NCBI GenBank assembly: GCA_023974075.1
Contig: JAMFTG010000759.1
Span: forward strand, 31,691 to 95,690
DNA: 64,000 nt
Reading direction: 5' to 3'
DNA from: Chaenocephalus aceratus
Lineage: Eukaryota > Chordata > Actinopteri > Perciformes > Channichthyidae
In this document: piece after piece, positions 1-10,589 of the stretch
Layout: each line of letters begins with the position of its first letter
Numbering within the stretch: position 1 is the first letter of the stretch
The notes under the pieces: model-generated
Seen by the model: the letters and a program-made list of their open reading frames with translations, nothing else
What the model was told of the DNA's origin: nothing
The model's database searches: none
Program-made: the position numbers and the translations under genes

Positions 1-1016
1 CACCACCCCTCCAACCCCCCACTTGACCAATTTTGCCCTCCTCAATATCCGGTCACTTCTCCTCCCTTCTGGACAATTTCTCAATTACCTAATGTGTCAC
101 CTTCCCCACCCATGATAAAGGACACATCCTTGACCTTGTCTGCTCCACCAACCTCCCAGTACTCAACCTCCACCCCTGCCCCTTTCCCCTCTCTGACCAC
201 AAACTCATACAGTTCACCATCGCCTCCCCCGTCCGCCACCCCCCCCCCCCCATCCAGGGACATCACCTTACGTAATTTATGCTCTGTTGATCCCCAGCAC
301 CTGTCCTCTACTTTCCCCCTGGACTCGAACCTCAGCTCACCCGTTGAACAACTCAACCACCTTAATTACACCCTACTTGCCTCCCTCAACAGCCTGGCCC
401 CCCTCAAAAGGAAAAATGTCACTTTTAAAACCTCCTCACCCTGGTTTACCCCTGCATTCCGTAAACTGAAGCAAACCGGCCGCCAGCTTGAACGCCTAAC
501 CAAGAAATCATCCCTCACAGTTCACCATGAATCCTACAAACTCCATCTCACTACAGAGACGCCCTCACTGCCGCAAAAACTGCTTACCTCTCCACCATCT
601 TTACCGACCCCTCCCATAACCCCAGGACCCTCTTCTCCACCGTCAACAAGCTCCTCAAACCCCGTGCTGACACCCTCCCTTCCTCCACTTCATGCAGTTA
701 ATTCCTCCAGTTTTTCTCTGACAAAATCACTGCCATTAATCTCTCCCTATCCGCTGCATCTGACACACATACATCTCCCCCAACATCCACCGACACAATT
801 TCTCCCCCCATCTCTCTGGACCTCCCGAGCCCTCCTCCCCACGGCCGCCTCTCCCAGTTCACTCTGGTTACCCCCCCTGAAATACTCAAACTGATCAACT
901 CCTCCAAACCCACAACCTGCTCCCTTGACCCTCTTCCCACCCCTCTACTGAAGTGACTGCAATAAAATCCTGGATGCAACACAACTTCCTCAAACTCAAC
1001 AGCAATAAAACTGAAC

Positions 1017-1017
<1 letters not shown>
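1..1017 (+). pseudogene. L2/CR1-group LINE ORF2, 5' segment of the outer, split element
   Basis: Relic of a LINE ORF2 that enters the window already running. Reading across frames gives the end of an endonuclease domain (GHILDLV near 120, then a PLSDHKLI-like match near 190), the linker to the reverse transcriptase (APLKRKN, then PWFTPAFRKLKQ-type residues at about 400-480), and the first RT block (SKPTTCSLDPLP near 905). The frame then jumps near 950 to KSWMQHNFLKLNSNKTE, which lies far downstream in this family, so most of the RT core including the YADD box is deleted. Several frameshifts are present; the long serine/proline-rich reading frame over this stretch is a shadow. The same protein continues at 4983, after the inserted LINE. 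L2 versus another CR1-group clade is not resolved. Confidence 0.75.

Positions 1018-1056
<39 letters not shown>
1018..1056. repeat. (CAAT)n microsatellite, 3' tail of the inner LINE
   Basis: About nine CAAT units. It sits exactly at the 3' end of the minus-strand LINE, next to the TGAACTC duplication, so it is the element's own tail rather than an independent microsatellite. Confidence 0.9.
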
Positions 1057-1057
<1 letters not shown>

Positions 1058-1642
1058 GTTTATTTATATAGCCCAATATCACAAATGTTACATTTGTCTC
1101 AGTGGTCTTCACAGTGTGTACAGAATATCAGTATGACAATACGACACCCTCTGTCCTTAGACCCTCACATCGTACAAGGAAAAACTTCAGAAGAAAACCC
1201 ACAGTTTAAAGGGAAAAATGGGAGAAACCTCAGGGAGAGCAACAGAGGAGGGATCCCTCTCCCAGGACGGACAGACATGCAATAGATGCCGTGTGTACAT
1301 TGAAAAGATAATACATTTGCAACATAGGTAGTCCAAATGTTTGGAAATGCATGTGTGTATAATAGGAAGATGAATCCACGAGGATATCCATCCAGGACCG
1401 ATGATCCAGGACCACAGCCACGACTCAAGATCCAGGGCTCGCGATCCAGGACACAGGACCGCAGGATCATCCATGACTCCGGATCCCGGCGTATATAGAC
1501 ACCAAAAAGAAAGACATTTGGGGAAGCTGGGTTAATCGGAACATGAGAGTACACAGGTATAGACAGAGAGAACGAAGAAGTAAGATGTCCCCCGACAAAC
1601 TAAGCCTATATCAGCAAAACTAGGGGCTGAATCTAATCAGCC

Positions 1643-3380
1643 CTAACTATAAGCTTTATCAAAAAGGAAGTTCTTAAGCGCACTCTTAAAAACGGATAGG
1701 GTGTCTGCCGCCCGAACACAAACTGGAAGCTGATTCCACAAATGTGGAGCTTGATAAGAAAAGGCTCTGGCTCCCATTGTACTTTTAGAGACTCTAGGAA
1801 CAACCAACAACCCTGCATTCTTGGAACGCAATGCCCTAGTAGGACAGTAGGGTATAATGAGTTCTTTAAGGTAAGATGGCGCCTGCCCATTAAGGGCTTT
1901 GTAGGCGAGAAGAAGAATTTTAAATTCTATCCTGTGTTCTATAGGGAGCCAGTGTAAGGCAGCCAGAACAGGAGTAATGTGGTCCCTTTTCCTAACTCTG
2001 GTTAGTACACGAGCCGCAGCATTTTGAATCAGCTGAAGCGACTTGACTGACTTCTTGGTACTCCCTGATAATAAAGAGTTACAATAATCCAGCCTAGAAG
2101 TAACAAATGCATGGACTAGTTTCTCTGCATCGTTTTGAGGCAAGATATGCCTAATTTTTGCAATGTTACGTAGATGGAAGTAGGCGGTCCTTGAAATTGA
2201 TTTTATGTGGGCGTTAAAGGATAAATCCTGATCAAATATAACACCAAGAGTCCTTACAGTCTCACTGGAGGCCAAATTAATGCCAACCATAGTTAGTATA
2301 TCTTTAGATAATTTTTTTCGTAGATTCTTCGGGCCAAGTACAATAACTTCAGTTTTGGTCGTGTTTAACATCAAAAAGTTTAAGGTCATCCACGTTTTTA
2401 AGTCCTTAAGGCAGTCTTGAATTTTATTTAGATGATTAATTTCATCAGGCTTGATTGATAAATATAGTTGAGTATCATCCGCATAACAATGAAAGTTTAC
2501 AGAATGATTCCTTATAATATTGCCTAACGGAAGCATATATAATGTGAACAAAATAGGTCCGGGCACTGAGCCCTGTGGCACTCCATGACTAACTTTGGTT
2601 TGCGTGGAAGATTCATCGTTAACACGTACAAACTGAGAGCGTTCAGATAGATAGAACCTAAACCAGCCTAAAGCAGTTCCCTGTATGCCAACTAAGTGCT
2701 CTAGTCTTTGCAATAGGATATCATGGTCGATAGTATCAAATGCAGCACTGAGATCGAGCAAAACAAGAATAGAGACAAGTCCCTTGTCTGAGGCTATTAG
2801 AATGTCATTTGTGACTTTAACCAGATCTGTCTCTGTGCTATGATGGGTTCTAAAGCCAGACTGAAAATCTTCAAATAAATCATTGTTTTTTAAGTAATCA
2901 CACAGCTGCTTTGCGACTGCTTTCTCAAGAATTTTTGAGAGGAACGGAAGATTAGAAATAGGTCTATAGTTGGCTAAAACCTCTGGATCGAGGTTGTGCT
3001 TTTTAAGAAGCGGTTTTATCACTGCTACTTTGAATGATTGTGGAACATAGCCTGATAATAAAGACATATTCATAATATTTAATAAAGAAGTGCTAATTAA
3101 TGGAAAAACTTCTTTCAACAGCTTAGTTGGAATTGGGTCTAACATGCACGTTGATGGTTTAGAAGAGAGAATCATTGAATGTAATTGTTCAAGGTTTATG
3201 GCTGAAAAGCATTCTAGTTTACTATCTAGTGTAATATTATAACTTACGTTTCCGGGAGCTGTTGATAACACTATACTGGTCAAAGGCAAGAGGTCATTAA
3301 TTTTGTGTCTCAGAGTAACAATTTTATCGTTAAAAAAGCACATAAAATCATTACTACTGAGTGCTATGGGAATAGAAGGC
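1643..3380 (-). pseudogene. Inner LINE ORF2: reverse transcriptase and C-terminal domain
   Basis: Uninterrupted reading frame of 566 residues from the methionine at 3343, and open upstream of it to about 3380. It would copy element RNA into DNA at the nicked target. Visible RT landmarks: PSTCMLDPIPTKLLK (block 0/1), NYRPISNLPFLSKILEK, QSGFRTHHSTETDL, DLSAAFDTIDHDIL (first catalytic Asp), GVPQGSVPGPILFTLY, HCYADDTQLY (catalytic YADD intact), then the family C-terminus with RLDYCNSLL, QNAAARVLTR and LHWLP. It ends at 1643 with a normal stop. A 1-nt frameshift near 3381-3385 separates it from the endonuclease half. The RT itself looks undamaged, so this insertion is fairly recent. Confidence 0.85.
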
Positions 3381-4609
3381 TCAATCGAGCTGGCTCTCTG
3401 TCAGCCTGGCTACAGTGCTGAAAAGAAATCTTGCATTATTCTTATTCTCATCTATTAATGAAGAGTAGTAGGCTGCTCTCGCTTTACGCAGTGCTTTCTT
3501 ATATTCATTGAGATTAATATGCCAAATTAAACGAGATTCTTCAAGTTTAGTGGAACGCCATATCCTTTCAAGTTGTCTAGACCTTTGCTTTATTTTGCGG
3601 GTTTCGGCATTATGCCATGGAGCTAATCTATGTTGTTTTATTTTCTTCTTTTTCAGAGGAGCAACAGAGTCTAATTGTATTCGCAGCGCATCTGTAGCAT
3701 TATCAACAACATGATCAATTTGGGGTGGTGTACATTTTGTATAAGTTTCTTCCCTTACATACAGACATGCTATCGAGTTAAGTATTGGTGGAATCTCTTC
3801 CTTAAATGTGGCTATAGCACTAACAGATGTGTTTCTGCTGCAAGAGCTTTTGACTAATGCTTTGTAGTCTCGTAATAGTACTTCAAAAGTTACTAAGAAA
3901 TGATCGGATAAAGCAGGATTATGCGGTTCGACTAATAGTTGCTCAATTTCAATACCATAAGTCAGAACAAGGTCGAGAGTGTGATTATAGCAGTGGGTTG
4001 GTTTATTTACACTCTGACAGAAACCAACAGAATCTAATATATAGTTAAATGCAACAGTAAGGCTATTTTTATCATCGTCAACATGAATATTAAAGTCACC
4101 TACGATAATTACTTTGTCTGTTTTAAGAACCAAAGTTGATAAAAACTCAGATAATTCAGATAATAATTCTGAATAAGGACCTGGTGCACGATACACTGTA
4201 ACAAATAAGTTTTCCAGGTCTGATGCGTAAGACTAAAAACGAGGCTTTCAAAGGAGGTATAATTTAATTTTGGTTTAGTATTGATAAGTAAACTTGAGTC
4301 AAAGATTGCTGCAACTCCACCTCCTCGGCCCGTGCCTCGAGCAATATGAGTGTTGATATGGCTGGGTGGAGTGGCCTCATTTATGCTGACATATTCTTCA
4401 TGTCTCAACCAAGTTTCAGTGAGACAGCATATATCAATATTATAATCTGATATTAAATCATTTACCAATATTGCTTTAGATGCTAGAGATCTTATGTTTA
4501 AGAGACCACATTTCATCTTCCTGTTTTGTTGCACCGTAGTAGTTGTTACATTTACTTTTATTATGTTATTTTGTATGACACCAATTAAATTGTCCTTGGG
4601 CAGACACAC
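3381..4609 (-). pseudogene. Inner LINE ORF2: AP-type endonuclease domain
   Basis: N-terminal half of ORF2, the nuclease that nicks target DNA. Motifs from N to C: LLNIRSLASK (the conserved Asn), DICCLTETWL (catalytic Glu), RGTGRGGGVA, then after a frameshift near 4220 MYRAPGPYSELL, VGDFNIHVDD (Asp and Asn), DLVLTYG and LSDHFLVTF (the Asp-His pair). The linker to the RT (APLKKKKIK, then APWHNAETRKIKQRSRQ) follows. Two overlapping reading frames, 4109-4609 and 3381-4196, give one protein broken at about 4220 and again at about 3383. All catalytic residues remain visible. Confidence 0.8.
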
Positions 4610-4727
4610 ACACCGTTAATATTGGGTATTTTATTGGGTTCGGGATTCCTATGGATGACTGCCTAGGAGAGAGCGCAGAGAAGCGTGTAAGACTGCGACT
4701 CCGCCTCCTGGTCTCAACTCCAGTTTG

Positions 4728-4979
4728 TCATGGATTAAATCCACAAAGCCCTGAAATGTTTGCCCAAATGAGATCTGCACCTTCCAAAGTAGGGTGAATG
4801 CCGTCTCTCTTAATCAGACCAGGTTTTCCCCAGAAGGCTGTCCAATTATTTACGAAGCCCACATTGTTTGCTGGGCACCACCAAGACAACCAGCGCTGAA
4901 ATGATGACATGCGGCTATACATGTCATCATTGATCAGATTGGGGAGGGGACCAGAGAAGATTACGGTGTCCGACATTGT
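4728..4979 (-). pseudogene. Inner LINE ORF1 C-terminus, SGNH/esterase-like
   Basis: About 84 residues reading VIFSGPLPNLINDDMYSRM, a Trp-rich middle, then GLIKRDGIHPTLEGADLIW and a stop at 4728. The D-G-I-H-P-T motif is the C-terminal Asp-x-x-His part of the catalytic triad in the SGNH hydrolase (esterase) domain carried by ORF1 of some CR1/L2-group LINEs. The N-terminal nucleophile block is absent because the element is 5'-truncated just upstream. A longer reading frame continues to 5120 but crosses the insertion boundary into antisense of the outer LINE, so residues beyond about 4979 are not part of this protein. The 118 bp between this stop and ORF2 is the inter-ORF gap. Confidence 0.65.
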
Positions 4980-4982
4980 TTT

Positions 4983-5851
4983 TGAACTCCTCCTCATCGG
5001 CTCCAAATCCACCCTCAGCAAAACCCCCAACCTGACAGTCACCATTAATGGCTCCCCCTCCACCCAGGCACACAACCTTGGCGTTATATTTGACCCCACC
5101 CTCTCCCTCGAGCCCCACATCCGTCAAGTTGTAAAAACCTAATTTTTCCACCTCCGCAATATTGCCAAACTCTGTCCCTCTCTCACCCGCCCTGCAGCTG
5201 AGCGACTCATTCACGCCTTCATCTCCTCCCGCCTTGACTATTGCAACTCACTCCTCTACGGCATCAGCACTACATCCCTCAATAGACTCCAGCGTGTCCA
5301 GAACGCAGCCGCCAGACTCCTCACCCACACCAAATAATGGCATCACATCACCCCGGTCCTCAAATAACTCCACTGGCTCCCCGTTTCACACCACATCCAT
5401 TACAAACTCCTGGTCCTCACTTACAAAGCCCTCCACCATCTGACCCCCACCCTATCTCACTGATCTCCTCATCCTCTACCAACCACCCCAGTCCCTCAGA
5501 TCCACCTCAGCCAGTTTGCTTTCCAACCTCAAGGCCAAACTCCGGAGCTTCAGGGATAGAGCCTTCTCTGTGGCAGCCCCGAAGCTCTGGAACTCCCTCC
5601 CCCAATACCTCCGTGAGTCTGAGTCCCTCACCCTGTTCCAGTCCCGCCTCAAAACCCACCTCTTCAACTCTCTATCCATAAGCCCCACCCCCACTCAACC
5701 AACTTCCTCCTAACTGCTTTTCTGTTTTGTTTTGTTTCTTTGTTTCTTTTTGGCTTTGTTTTTGTTTTGTTTGTATACCCTCCCTCCCAAATGTAAAGCG
5801 TCTTTGTGTTCAAGAAAAGCGCTATAGAAATCAAATGTATTATTATTATTA
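4983..5851 (+). pseudogene. Outer L2/CR1-group LINE, 3' segment of ORF2 plus 3' tail
   Basis: Continuation of the protein left at 1017: LLLIGSKSTLSKTPN, HNLGVIFDPTLSLEPHI, then FHLRNIAKL, SSRLDYCNSLL and QNAAARLLTHT, all typical of the ORF2 C-terminus. In-frame stops occur near 5141 and 5334 and frame slips follow, ending in FRDRAFSVAAPKLWNSLP at about 5550-5610. The 3' untranslated region closes with an AAAAGCGCTATAGAAAT motif and a (TTA)n tail at about 5835-5851, the usual 3' end of these LINEs. With 1-1017 this makes one old, internally deleted element. Confidence 0.8.
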
Positions 5852-6552
5852 TTTCCGCCAGCGTGTCATATTGACCCCACCCCTTTTCGCGCTATTGATT
5901 TTGCGCGTAAACATGACGTGTTGCTATAGCAACGCCTTTTGTCTACTGCAGTTCCTTATAGATTGAGAGATAGATTGAGAGAGAGAAACTTTCTCTCCCT
6001 CTTCTTCTCATACTCCCTGTCACTCTCCTTTAACTCCTCCGGTGACTTTCTTTTATTTGAAGATAGTTTTTTGCCCGGCGCTTGGCCAGTTACCGGTGGT
6101 TTTAAAAACATTTTGGCGAATGGTTAGGTGGCGCGACAGTCTGTAGTGAAGGAGTGCGCTCCTGCTCACGGGAGACTGCTCGTGCTGCCCTCCGTAGCAA
6201 ACAGCTGTTTGCTTTTCACCCAACCAATACCACAGGACCATTTTTTTTTTTTTAAAGCAATATTTTTAGTGGCCCGAGCGGTCAAGTTCAAAGTAGCCTA
6301 CGTTATGCTGGCCGGGATGTCTAAATAGTGCTTCCGGGCCAGCGGGCCATTTATAATGTCGAGCCCTGTATATCATATGAAAAGCTGAGAGTCCACAGAT
6401 TCTATTGGTATACGTTTCATCCCTGTGCGATCAAAACTCACTGTTCAATAAAATAACATTTTACCTTGAAAATCAATGCAAAATCAATGCGTGTCAATTT
6501 GACCCGGTGGCGGTTTTAGGTATACAAAAACCTCTGGCGGTTCTAGTGTTAA
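5852..6552 (+). mobile_element. Unclassified repeat ending in a piggyBac-like terminus
   Basis: No coding sequence recognised. The right edge reads CTCTGGCGGTTCTAGTGTTAA at 6532-6552, that is a TTAA preceded by a terminus resembling piggyBac ends (CACTAGAACCGCC on the other strand). A GTGTCAnnTTGACCC motif occurs near both ends (about 5870 and 6493). A related GACCCGGTGGCG string appears at about 22940. I could not find a matching left TIR next to TTAA, so the family is a guess. Confidence 0.35.
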
Positions 6553-6835
6553 TGCACAATGTAAGTATAGAGGAATTTTACACACAACAAATATACAAAG
6601 GGACCATTGGAGAATATTGACCGTCTGTTTTCTTCAATTTTTTGTAAGCATAGGGCAACTGTGGCTTCAAGGGAGTGTGGCCGACTTCCAACCATAAGGT
6701 TGTAGTCAACATACGGTCAACATATGGATGTATCATGGGGCAGATGAAAACATTTGCTTCTGGTTACATTTACATCATATCGAAATCCACTTTGGTGAAC
6801 TTTGAGTGACGATGCAACTTCAAGCCACAGGAAAT

Positions 6836-6838
<3 letters not shown>
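6553..6838. other. No feature recognised
   Basis: AT-rich sequence between the possible piggyBac terminus and the (TG)n tract. I see no coding frame, terminal repeat or RNA gene. Confidence 0.5.

Positions 6839-6902
<64 letters not shown>
6839..6902. repeat. (TG)n microsatellite
   Basis: Uninterrupted TG dinucleotides, about 32 units. Confidence 0.97.
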
Positions 6903-7427
<525 letters not shown>

Positions 7428-7639
7428 GCTCATGTCAACAAAGCAGACCCGTCCGTCTCTAAGATTGCTTCTTTCTATCATCCTGCATTATTCTATATCG
7501 CTCTTCCTCTGCTAATCTTCTCGCCCATCTCTATCCCCCCCCCGCCTCAGTCTAACTGTAGGGGAAATCTAGTCCCTCTATGTCCCTCCCCAGCCCCACA
7601 CCAGTCTTCCTGAGGTAATGAAATAAACTAATAGAGTTG

Positions 7640-7800
7640 GAGTGACGTCCCACCTTGAACCAGGAGGGGGTGGGGGCCATGGGCGGGGCGGGGAGGGGGG
7701 GGGGCAACGGCGATTGGCCAGCTCAATCAGTCAATCCGTGACGGGACGAACGAGGCTCATCAGATAACAGTGAGAGAGAGGGGAGGGGAAGCTGAGGGGG
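7640..7800. promoter_or_regulatory. GC-rich promoter-like segment
   Basis: Contains TGACGTCC (CRE-like), GGGCGGGGCGGGG (GC boxes) and GATTGGCC (inverted CCAAT box) within about 90 bp, followed by CpG-containing sequence. This combination resembles a housekeeping-type promoter, but no first exon can be assigned and the G-rich run may be simple low-complexity DNA. The call is inference from motifs only. Confidence 0.25.
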
Positions 7801-7918
7801 GGAACAGGGTTGTCTTTCACTTATGTGGTTAGCCCTTTGTTTGTCCTCCCTCCTTCTATTCTTTTCCTTCCACTTATCGCTTCTTGTCTTCTAATCCCCC
7901 CCTTTTTTTGCTATACAG

Positions 7919-8047
7919 AAAATGTATCAAGAATCCAGTAAGGGAGTCGTTAAAGAATCAGACCGATAGGAAATATTTGATAATGGCCCTGGTATCGATA
8001 AAATCATATGCATTCCTCTCCCTAGGGCTTCAGACATTTTGGAAAAT
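7919..8047 (+). other. Possible 129-bp exon, weak
   Basis: A pyrimidine tract ending CTATACAG precedes 7919, and GTAAGT follows 8047. The interval is exactly 129 nt. One of its three frames is open throughout (starting at 7920), reading KCIKNPVRESLKNQ at the left and LGLQTFWK at the right. I recognise no protein, and a frame this short is open by chance in more than a tenth of cases. Confidence 0.2.
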
Positions 8048-8053
8048 GTAAGT

Positions 8054-9009
8054 TTGTCTTTTCAGACATAACACAATAAATAATAAAACACTCACTGATC
8101 AGATGAACTGCACTGATTGACCTAATGATGGCGCTCTGATTAAATGTCACAGTTTTCCACGCAAATGTGATCTCAGGCTGCTGCTAAGTTTAGGACCAAT
8201 AATAATTATATATTTTGGCACATAGCTCTGACGATTCAGACAATCCACTGATTGGCCTGGCAGGGGGTGCCGTGATGAAAGGTCAAAATCTAAAACTCTC
8301 GAAGGCAATAAATGCTAGGCCACTGGTCCGATATGAAGAAACTTAAACAATGAGGCATCTTGATTTGCCAAGTAGGTGCCTTTTATCATCTGGGAGAGAG
8401 AGGGTCTTTAAACTGCACACATAATATAATGGTGGCTTCCAAAGTAGCTTTTACTATTTTTAATACAAATTATAATAATAATTCAACATTGTTGAGGCAG
8501 GTTTATATTTTCTTTAATTTCAGACTGATGCAAAAATCCTGTATTTGACGTTGTCGTTGAGTAAAAATCACCCAAACTCTGCGGCACTAATGGAACATAG
8601 TGGTGTGTTGACCTGCAAAACATAGAGTGATGGTTATTCCCCTGAACAGATAAGTAAACCTGTGGATTACACAAACTGTTCAGAATCCACTCCACTCACA
8701 CAAACACAAACATAGACATACACCCACATATACACAAACACAAAAGGAACAGAGACACTAATACAGTGTACTTCCCAGCAGCAGATTGTCATCGCATTTC
8801 AATTGTCCGAGAGGTTCTATTTGTAACCAACCTAACTTTTGCAAAAGAGATTATATTAGATTAAAATAAATCAAGTATATGGTTATGGGGAATTGTTTAT
8901 TGGTAGGTGCTCTTGAGACTCCAATGTTTCGCTTAGTGTTAATTTAGACGCTTGGTGTTACCCTTGTGTTTTGTTTAGCTACAAATTGTTAATATTGTCT
9001 GATAGCTGA
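8054..9009. other. No feature recognised
   Basis: AT-rich intergenic sequence with a few CACAAACA-type simple stretches near 8700-8750. No gene, terminal repeat or RNA identified. Confidence 0.5.
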
Positions 9010-9155
9010 GTTTCTTCCCGTTAAATGGGTATGACACAGGACTTCCGGAATGAAGAGTGAGGAGTAGACGTGTTTTCCTCCGCTCCCAAGTTACTCACTT
9101 CATACTTACACTAGTCGATACATAACAACTGAGCAACTTTATACCTTAAGGAGAC

Positions 9156-9977
9156 ATGCCACCAAAGCCCGCAAAACAAGAAAGACTCTATGCCTAGGGA
9201 GAACGTCGCCACTAGCGACGTTAGCATGGCGGCGCTAACCAGTTTGTTGGAGAGCCATAAAGTGTCTCTCTCAACGGAATTCAAAACTGTCATCGCCGCA
9301 CTCGAGTCCAAAATTGATCTGATTCATGCGACTATCTCTGATCATGGGCAGCGTATGACCTCTTTGGAGTCGAATGCGTATTTGGTCGACGGGCGCCTGT
9401 CGACTTTGGAAGCTCCATGCGCGGAGCTAGCAATGCTAAGCTGCAGGCGAAAACTGCAGACCTCGAGGCCCGCAGCCGCCACAAGAATATCTGCATCATT
9501 TGTCTCCCGGAGTCGATTGAGGGCCCACGACCAACCGCCTTCTTCTCCGACCTACTACCCCAGCTTCTGGGGGACCAAATCCTGCCTACTTCGACTGAAC
9601 TGGTCCGGGCTCACAGGTCGTTAGACGCGAAGCCAAAGCCTGGGGAAAGACAGAGGCCTGTCATCATCCGATTCCACAACTTCCAGACCAAGGAAAGAGT
9701 AATCCGTGAAGCCCGGAAAATGAGAGCGGATCTACGGTACGAGGGGAAACCGATTGCCTTCTACAAAGATTATATTCACGAGGTTGTGATGCAGCGAGCT
9801 CTGTACCGCGAGGTGATGGTGCAGCTGTATAAACTCGGACTCAGGCCTGCTCTCCAGTACCCGGCCAAGCTGATGATTACGAGAATGGAGACAAAGTTCG
9901 GCTGTCATCTGTCGAGGAAACTAAGAAGTATCTTGCCGCTAAACAGAGGTAGCATGCACTGCTATAAAACACAGTAG
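9156..9977 (+). pseudogene. L1/Tx1-type ORF1 (RNA-binding protein) relic
   Basis: Starts with MPPKPAKQERL at 9156, which hits a stop after 13 codons. The downstream frame from 9190 gives a heptad-rich coiled-coil stretch (SLLESHKVSLSTEFKTVIAA, then ESKIDLIHATISDHGQRMTS), and after a frameshift near 9415-9440 the frame beginning at 9417 gives the RRM-like and C-terminal domains of the L1 ORF1 protein (Transposase_22 family), with NICIICLPESIEG and RPVIIRFHNFQTKERVIREARK as landmarks. ORF1p packages element RNA as a trimer. At least two frameshifts, so non-functional. Confidence 0.75.
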
Positions 9978-10409
9978 CTATGGTCGGCCATCTGCTAACT
10001 TGCCACATTACTGAGTGGTCTAACTTGGCTGCTCGTTAGCATAGCCCGGACTGCACTATTGCTACGCTGAACTGTACGGCAACTAGTCATGTTACTCTAC
10101 GAAGGACTCCCTGTAAGCTAATTTTTAGACTGGTCACTGTTTCTAAATATAGCACTTTAAGTTGAATGTCAGTCTCACTGTTTACATACGTTTGTGATTA
10201 GCTGGTTGTGCTCAGATAATTGGTGTTATTCTGCCAGGTTGATGTCGGTTATGGCAGCTAACTCAGGGGTTTTTATGGGGAATTTGTTCACTGTTCAATG
10301 TAGAGGGAACAGAGGTTAAGTAAGGGAAGGATAGGACTGACCCACGTCAGGAAGGTTTGTATCCAAGGAGATACACATGTTTGATGTTCCCAATGGGACT
10401 GGGGTTTGC

Positions 10410-10494
<85 letters not shown>

Positions 10495-10506
10495 TGTCTG
10501 TCTGTC
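10410..10506. repeat. (TG)n(TCTG)n microsatellite inside the L1 inter-ORF region
   Basis: About 41 TG units followed by four TCTG units, lying 80 bp upstream of the ORF2 start. Confidence 0.95.
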
Positions 10507-10589
10507 TCTCCCCCCATATTCCTGTTTTATCTCTCCCCCTCCCCTTTTATTTTATTCTCTGCTCAGGTTATGCCACAACTTAAAGGACT

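Larger units (their letters stand above)
1018..4982 (-). mobile_element. Inner L2/CR1-group LINE, nested in the outer LINE
   Basis: A minus-strand LINE whose 3' tail is the (ATTG)n run at 1018-1056 and whose 5' end is cut inside ORF1 near 4980. The host LINE reading frame stops at 1017 and resumes at 4983, and the 7-mer TGAACTC occurs on both sides (1012-1018 and 4983-4989), as expected of target-primed insertion. In order on the minus strand it has an ORF1 esterase-like end, an ORF2 endonuclease, an RT and a roughly 600-bp 3' untranslated region (1057-1642). ORF2 has two frameshifts, so the copy is dead. Confidence 0.85.

Noticed and set aside
94..894. Long Ser/Pro-rich open frame
   Set aside because: It is a shadow across a frameshifted LINE ORF2; the LINE residues are visible in other frames of the same bases.
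1165..1554. 129-codon minus-strand frame as a gene
   Set aside because: Lies in the 3' UTR of the inner LINE; the related copy at 13060 does not keep the frame.
4728..5120. 130-codon frame taken as one protein
   Set aside because: It crosses the boundary between the inner LINE and the antisense of the outer LINE at about 4980; only the C-terminal part is meaningful.
5932..6330. Small frames near 5939-6328 as host exons
   Set aside because: No motif, no splice logic, and the sequence looks like repeat DNA.
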